The notes under the pieces were generated by a model. That model saw only the letters and a program-made list of their open reading frames with translations, was not told where the DNA came from and ran no database searches. Shown here piece after piece: positions 61,278-64,000 of a stretch of 64,000 nt of DNA. Origin of the DNA: Bacteroidales bacterium UBA5197 (GTDB taxonomy: Bacteria > Bacteroidota > Bacteroidia > Bacteroidales > Lentimicrobiaceae); contig DHVX01000086.1 in the NCBI GenBank assembly GCA_002412885.1, forward strand, positions 1-64,000. Direction: 5' to 3'. Both the position numbers and the translations under genes were made by a program. Within the stretch, counting starts at the first letter, position 1. Each line of letters opens with the position of its first letter.

Positions 61278-61760
61278 TTATTGTTTTTCAGTCGATATTG
61301 ATAATTTCATTATTCTCCCTTTATCAATAATCATTACTATTTGTTTCTCAAATTTATATCTCCATTCAACTTCTAAGAATCCTAAATTCTTTCCGAATCC
61401 CGCAGTAATATTGTCAGTATACCAGTTAGCAAAAACTTTTTTATCTTTTATGTCGTTTTTACTAAACACATTCTTTAAAGGAATTGGGTTGAAATTACAA
61501 CAGTCTTTAAGTCCAATTAAAAATAAACTATCATTTTCAATTTTCCACGTTGCAATATACTGTCTCCAACAATCCGACGAAATACAATTAGAATCTATTA
61601 ATTTATTTGCAATTATAGAATCCATTTCAGCTAATAAATCTAAAGGAAATTTATCAATATAAATAGTGTCCGATTTATAAATCAATAAGTCAGGTTGCTG
61701 TTCTGTCGCTTTAAGCGTCAAAACCGCTAATAATATTGATAATGTGAATAGTATCTTCAT
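61278..61760 (-). CDS. Small secreted protein of unknown function
   Basis: 160 residues with a signal peptide (hydrophobic 3-17, cleavage near LKATEQ). AT-rich. No domain is recognised; four Cys (two in NCISSDCW, two in KDCCNF) may form disulfides. The gene is bracketed by a perfect inverted pair, GTTAGCATGC (61263-61272) and GCATGCTAAC (61773-61782), with a hairpin just beyond, and it lies in the same direction as the other island genes. This is the clearest single unit of the array: one gene, one pair of borders. Confidence 0.75.
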   Translation of the reverse strand: MKILFTLSILLAVLTLKATEQQPDLLIYKSDTIYIDKFPLDLLAEMDSIIANKLIDSNCISSDCWRQYIATWKIENDSLFLIGLKDCCNFNPIPLKNVFSKNDIKDKKVFANWYTDNITAGFGKNLGFLEVEWRYKFEKQIVMIIDKGRIMKLSISTEKQ

Positions 61761-61776
61761 TTTTCTTATTATGCAT

Positions 61777-61810
61777 GCTAACGTTTGGATATACGCAACA
61801 TTGCGTATAT
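61777..61810. repeat. Hairpin at the right border of the array
   Basis: GCTAAC (61777-61782) is followed by a perfect 10-bp stem ATATACGCAA (61789-61798) with TTGCGTATAT (61801-61810) and a 2-nt loop. It follows the start of the 61278-61760 gene, as a cassette-site fold would (inference). Sequence to 62166 holds no gene; part of it (62081-62118) resembles 11843-11880 in the 320-bp element (ATCTGTCATTG, then TAGTCCCGCA). Confidence 0.5.
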
Positions 61811-62166
61811 ATCTGACTTGTTAACAAGAAATCTATCTTCATCAACAGCTCAGATTTTCGCCTCAAATATAGGAAATTTTTAAATAAATGATTAATCAAT
61901 TCATTAGGAGGAAAATCAATTAAATCAAATAAATATGGTGCTTTAAATTCAATTTTAAACTCTTAAAAAACCATGTATTCTTCTTCAAATGTATTTTTGC
62001 GATGATTCTCCTGTTGATTACTAATTAATCTCCTCAATCAGAATATGTTTACATGCTGCGCCTATCTAGGGCTGATCATCCAATAATCTGTCATTGTTAG
62101 TCCCGCAGGTGCTGGGAAGGACTACACAATAATCAATCATCAATGTTTTAATACACTCACCACTTA

Positions 62167-62679
62167 TCACCGCTTCCTCATAAAAAGGTATTCAACCACC
62201 ACTATCAAAGCCAGTGTCAGAATGCTGCCGGTTAATGTTTTTAAAAGGATACTGCCAATCTCTGCCAGGCGGAAAGATTCAAGTGTGTATAAAACCAGCT
62301 GATGGGCAAGCACCAGAACCATTGAATAGGCAAAAAACCATCGGAAACCCATATCCGCAATGCCGGGCTTAAGGTTGCCTTCGTATTCAGCAGGAGGCCC
62401 CGCAAGGCGTATAACCCATGGCCTGAGATAAGCGATCAGAACTGTAGCAAATGTATGAAGCCCGATAGAATTGCTGAAACTGTCCACGCCAAACCCAATT
62501 AAAAATGCCAGCAAAAGCAATAAAAAACCAGGAATTTCGAAAGGTAGTAGCAGAATAAAATAAATATACAGACTGGGATTGGCATATCCATGCAGGTTGA
62601 TATGGTCAAGCACCAGCACCTGAACCAAAATCAATACAAAAAACCTGACGAAGTCCCGTCCGAATAATTTATTCATCAA
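62167..62679 (-). CDS. mreD: Rod shape-determining protein MreD
   Basis: 170 residues with about five hydrophobic segments, the normal length and topology of MreD in the elongasome. Starts MMNKLFGRDFVRFFVLIL; the DHINLHGYANPSLYIYFILL segment and the loop GFGVDSFSNSIGLHTFATVLIAYLRP are family features. Its start overlaps the mreC stop by 11 bases, so the two are translationally coupled. Downstream of it on this strand nothing follows before the accessory array. Confidence 0.9.
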   Translation of the reverse strand: MMNKLFGRDFVRFFVLILVQVLVLDHINLHGYANPSLYIYFILLLPFEIPGFLLLLLAFLIGFGVDSFSNSIGLHTFATVLIAYLRPWVIRLAGPPAEYEGNLKPGIADMGFRWFFAYSMVLVLAHQLVLYTLESFRLAEIGSILLKTLTGSILTLALIVVVEYLFMRKR

Positions 62680-63499
62680 TTACGTCTTTACTCAGTTCAA
62701 TTTGCTCATCCCTGAAAAGGTTTTTTACCACATAAACATTACGCAGGCTGTTCATATCTGCTGAAAACCTGAAATATATGGTATAAAAATGAGCTCCTTC
62801 TTCAACATAAATTTCTTCGACTGTACCAACCATAATCCCTTCCGGGAAAATATGGCTGAACCCACTGGATGAAATGGTATCGCCGGGGAGTACTTTTACG
62901 TGAGCCGGAATATCCTGTAAAGTTCCCACCGATGGATTGCCGCCATCCCACACGACAGTTCCCATCTGATTAATTCGTGCGATACGTGCACTGATTCTGG
63001 TGTGCTTATTCAGCAACGACATTGCCCAACTGAAATTCTCAGATACACTCACCACCGTTCCCACCACTCCATCGGGACTCAGAACCGCCATATCGCGCCG
63101 GATACCGTGTTTGAGGCCTTTGTTCAGCATGATGTAGTTGTCACGGCGGCTGGTGGAATTGCCTATTACTTTGGCTACTGTATAACGGTATTGTTGGTTA
63201 TACGAAGTATCGGCAACCATAAGACTTGTGGTATCCTTAGTTATCTGGCTTTGGGTAAGAATGCGCTGCAGTCGCGCATTTTCGTTGGCCAGGCGTATGT
63301 TTTCCTGCTTCAGCGAAAAGTAGGATGTAATTCCAGACCATGTGGTCAGAACGCTTCCGGTAAAACGGTCGGTTCCATTCGAAAGCACAGAACGATGGTA
63401 AAAACTTCTGTTGGCAATAAAAATGAGGGATACCACTTCCAGAACCAGAAAAAGGAAAAAGAAGTTGTGTTTCCAGATAAAAGCAAAAATATGTCGCAT
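62669..63499 (-). CDS. mreC: Rod shape-determining protein MreC
   Basis: 276 residues. A short cytosolic start, one membrane helix (about 11-30), a coiled coil (about 60-95, SLKQENIRLANENARLQRIL) and the periplasmic beta domain with RYTVAKVIGNSTSRRDNYIMLNKG and GVVGTVVSVSENFSWAMSLLN. Links MreB filaments to the cell-wall synthases. Part of mreB, mreC, mreD in this order on the minus strand; 38 bases after the mreB stop. Confidence 0.94.
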   Translation of the reverse strand: MRHIFAFIWKHNFFFLFLVLEVVSLIFIANRSFYHRSVLSNGTDRFTGSVLTTWSGITSYFSLKQENIRLANENARLQRILTQSQITKDTTSLMVADTSYNQQYRYTVAKVIGNSTSRRDNYIMLNKGLKHGIRRDMAVLSPDGVVGTVVSVSENFSWAMSLLNKHTRISARIARINQMGTVVWDGGNPSVGTLQDIPAHVKVLPGDTISSSGFSHIFPEGIMVGTVEEIYVEEGAHFYTIYFRFSADMNSLRNVYVVKNLFRDEQIELSKDVIDE

Positions 63500-63537
63500 A
63501 ATTATCCCTCAACCGGAACTCCGGCAAAACCGGGTTT

Positions 63538-64000
63538 TTATTTAATCAGGAAGGTGAACTTATGAAAGTTCTTGAGTGCGATACCCGTTCCTCTGGCAAC
63601 AGCCCTGAGCGGATCCTCAGCTACATGCACCGGAAGTTTGGTTTTCAGATGTAACCGCTTATCAAGACCGCGTAGCATTGATCCGCCACCGGCAAGGTAA
63701 ATACCTGTGCGGAAAATATCGGCCGAAAGCTCAGGAGGAGTCATTTCCAGTGCATTCAGCACTGCAGCTTCAATTTTGGCAATTGATTTATCAAGACAAT
63801 GGGCGATTTCGGAATAGTTGACATATATCTCTTTGGGAATACCGGTCAGCATATCTCTTCCGTGCACCGGATAATCGGGCGGAGGATTATCAATTTCGGT
63901 CATTGCAGCGCCAACATTTATCTTGATGGCTTCGGCAGTGCGTTCACCAATATTGATGTTGTGCTGCTTGCGCATATATTCTTCGATGTCGCTGTTAAAA
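63538..64000 (-). CDS. mreB: Rod shape-determining protein MreB (3' part)
   Basis: Only the last 153 codons are in the window; the gene continues past position 64000. The frame remains open to the edge and reads SDIEEYMRKQHNINIGERTAE, a conserved MreB segment, followed by GRDMLTGIPKEI and the ATP-binding IYLAGGGSMLRGLDKRL. An internal Met at 63975 is not the start. Actin-like protein that places the elongasome. First gene of mreBCD. Confidence 0.95.
   Translation of the reverse strand, partial: FNSDIEEYMRKQHNINIGERTAEAIKINVGAAMTEIDNPPPDYPVHGRDMLTGIPKEIYVNYSEIAHCLDKSIAKIEAAVLNALEMTPPELSADIFRTGIYLAGGGSMLRGLDKRLHLKTKLPVHVAEDPLRAVARGTGIALKNFHKFTFLIK

Noticed and set aside
61204..61662. Plus-strand open frame after the transposase
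   Set aside because: It overlaps the antisense 61278-61760 gene, which has a signal peptide and clear borders; the plus reading lacks a family or start.

Overview
The window looks like chromosome of a Bacteroidota bacterium, probably Bacteroidales/Marinilabiliales-like or a related anaerobic or facultative lineage (inference). Support: several secreted proteins end in type IX secretion (T9SS) sorting domains; at least ten starts are preceded by the Bacteroidota -7 box TAnnTTTG; and phylum-typical families occur (DUF6029, Omp28, SPOR, PiT/DUF47/OprO-P porin, LuxR-type HTH behind a membrane segment and coiled coil). No rRNA, tRNA or CRISPR array was recognised.

Layout. 1-5.9 kb: secreted or lipoprotein genes, an MlaE/MlaF lipid-transport pair, CvpA, thioredoxin, a small DUF6952-like protein and a convergent 2-Cys peroxiredoxin. 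6-11.6 kb: two paralogous tandem-domain universal stress proteins around class II aldolase, an eIF2B-like protein, SPOR protein and recO. A 320-bp MITE-like element sits exactly between the stop codons of recO and a GT-C glycosyltransferase. 13.6-16.3 kb: divergent isoaspartyl dipeptidase and secreted cyanophycinase-like peptidase, the two steps needed to use cyanophycin-type polymers. 16.5-29.1 kb: ferredoxin-nitroreductase, then a long minus-strand run: T9SS beta-propeller protein, unknown membrane protein, SLC13 anion transporter, a CYTH triphosphatase with a CYTH-like neighbour, and an operon of DUF47, a PiT phosphate transporter fused to a LuxR-type HTH, a porin and a lamin-tail lipoprotein.

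29.6-45 kb: two large T9SS cell-surface proteins built from a recurring ~270-residue module, then two very large soluble multi-PAS histidine kinases in one operon. 45.4-55.1 kb: lipA, manA, a TlpA/DUF6029/Omp28 group, M28 peptidase, AraC regulator and an OadA/PycB-type carboxyltransferase. 55.1-61.8 kb: an AT-rich accessory island of four same-strand orphan genes (Mrr-like nuclease, membrane protein, T9SS SBBP protein, small secreted protein) separated by repeated palindromic spacers that look like integron attC sites, plus an IS1182-family element. The window ends in mreD, mreC and the 3' part of mreB.

Best candidates for something undescribed: (1) the PiT-HTH fusion, which could couple phosphate transport directly to transcription; (2) the integron-like cassette array at 55-61.8 kb; (3) the phosphate/triphosphate neighbourhood that includes two CYTH-type proteins and an SLC13 transporter.
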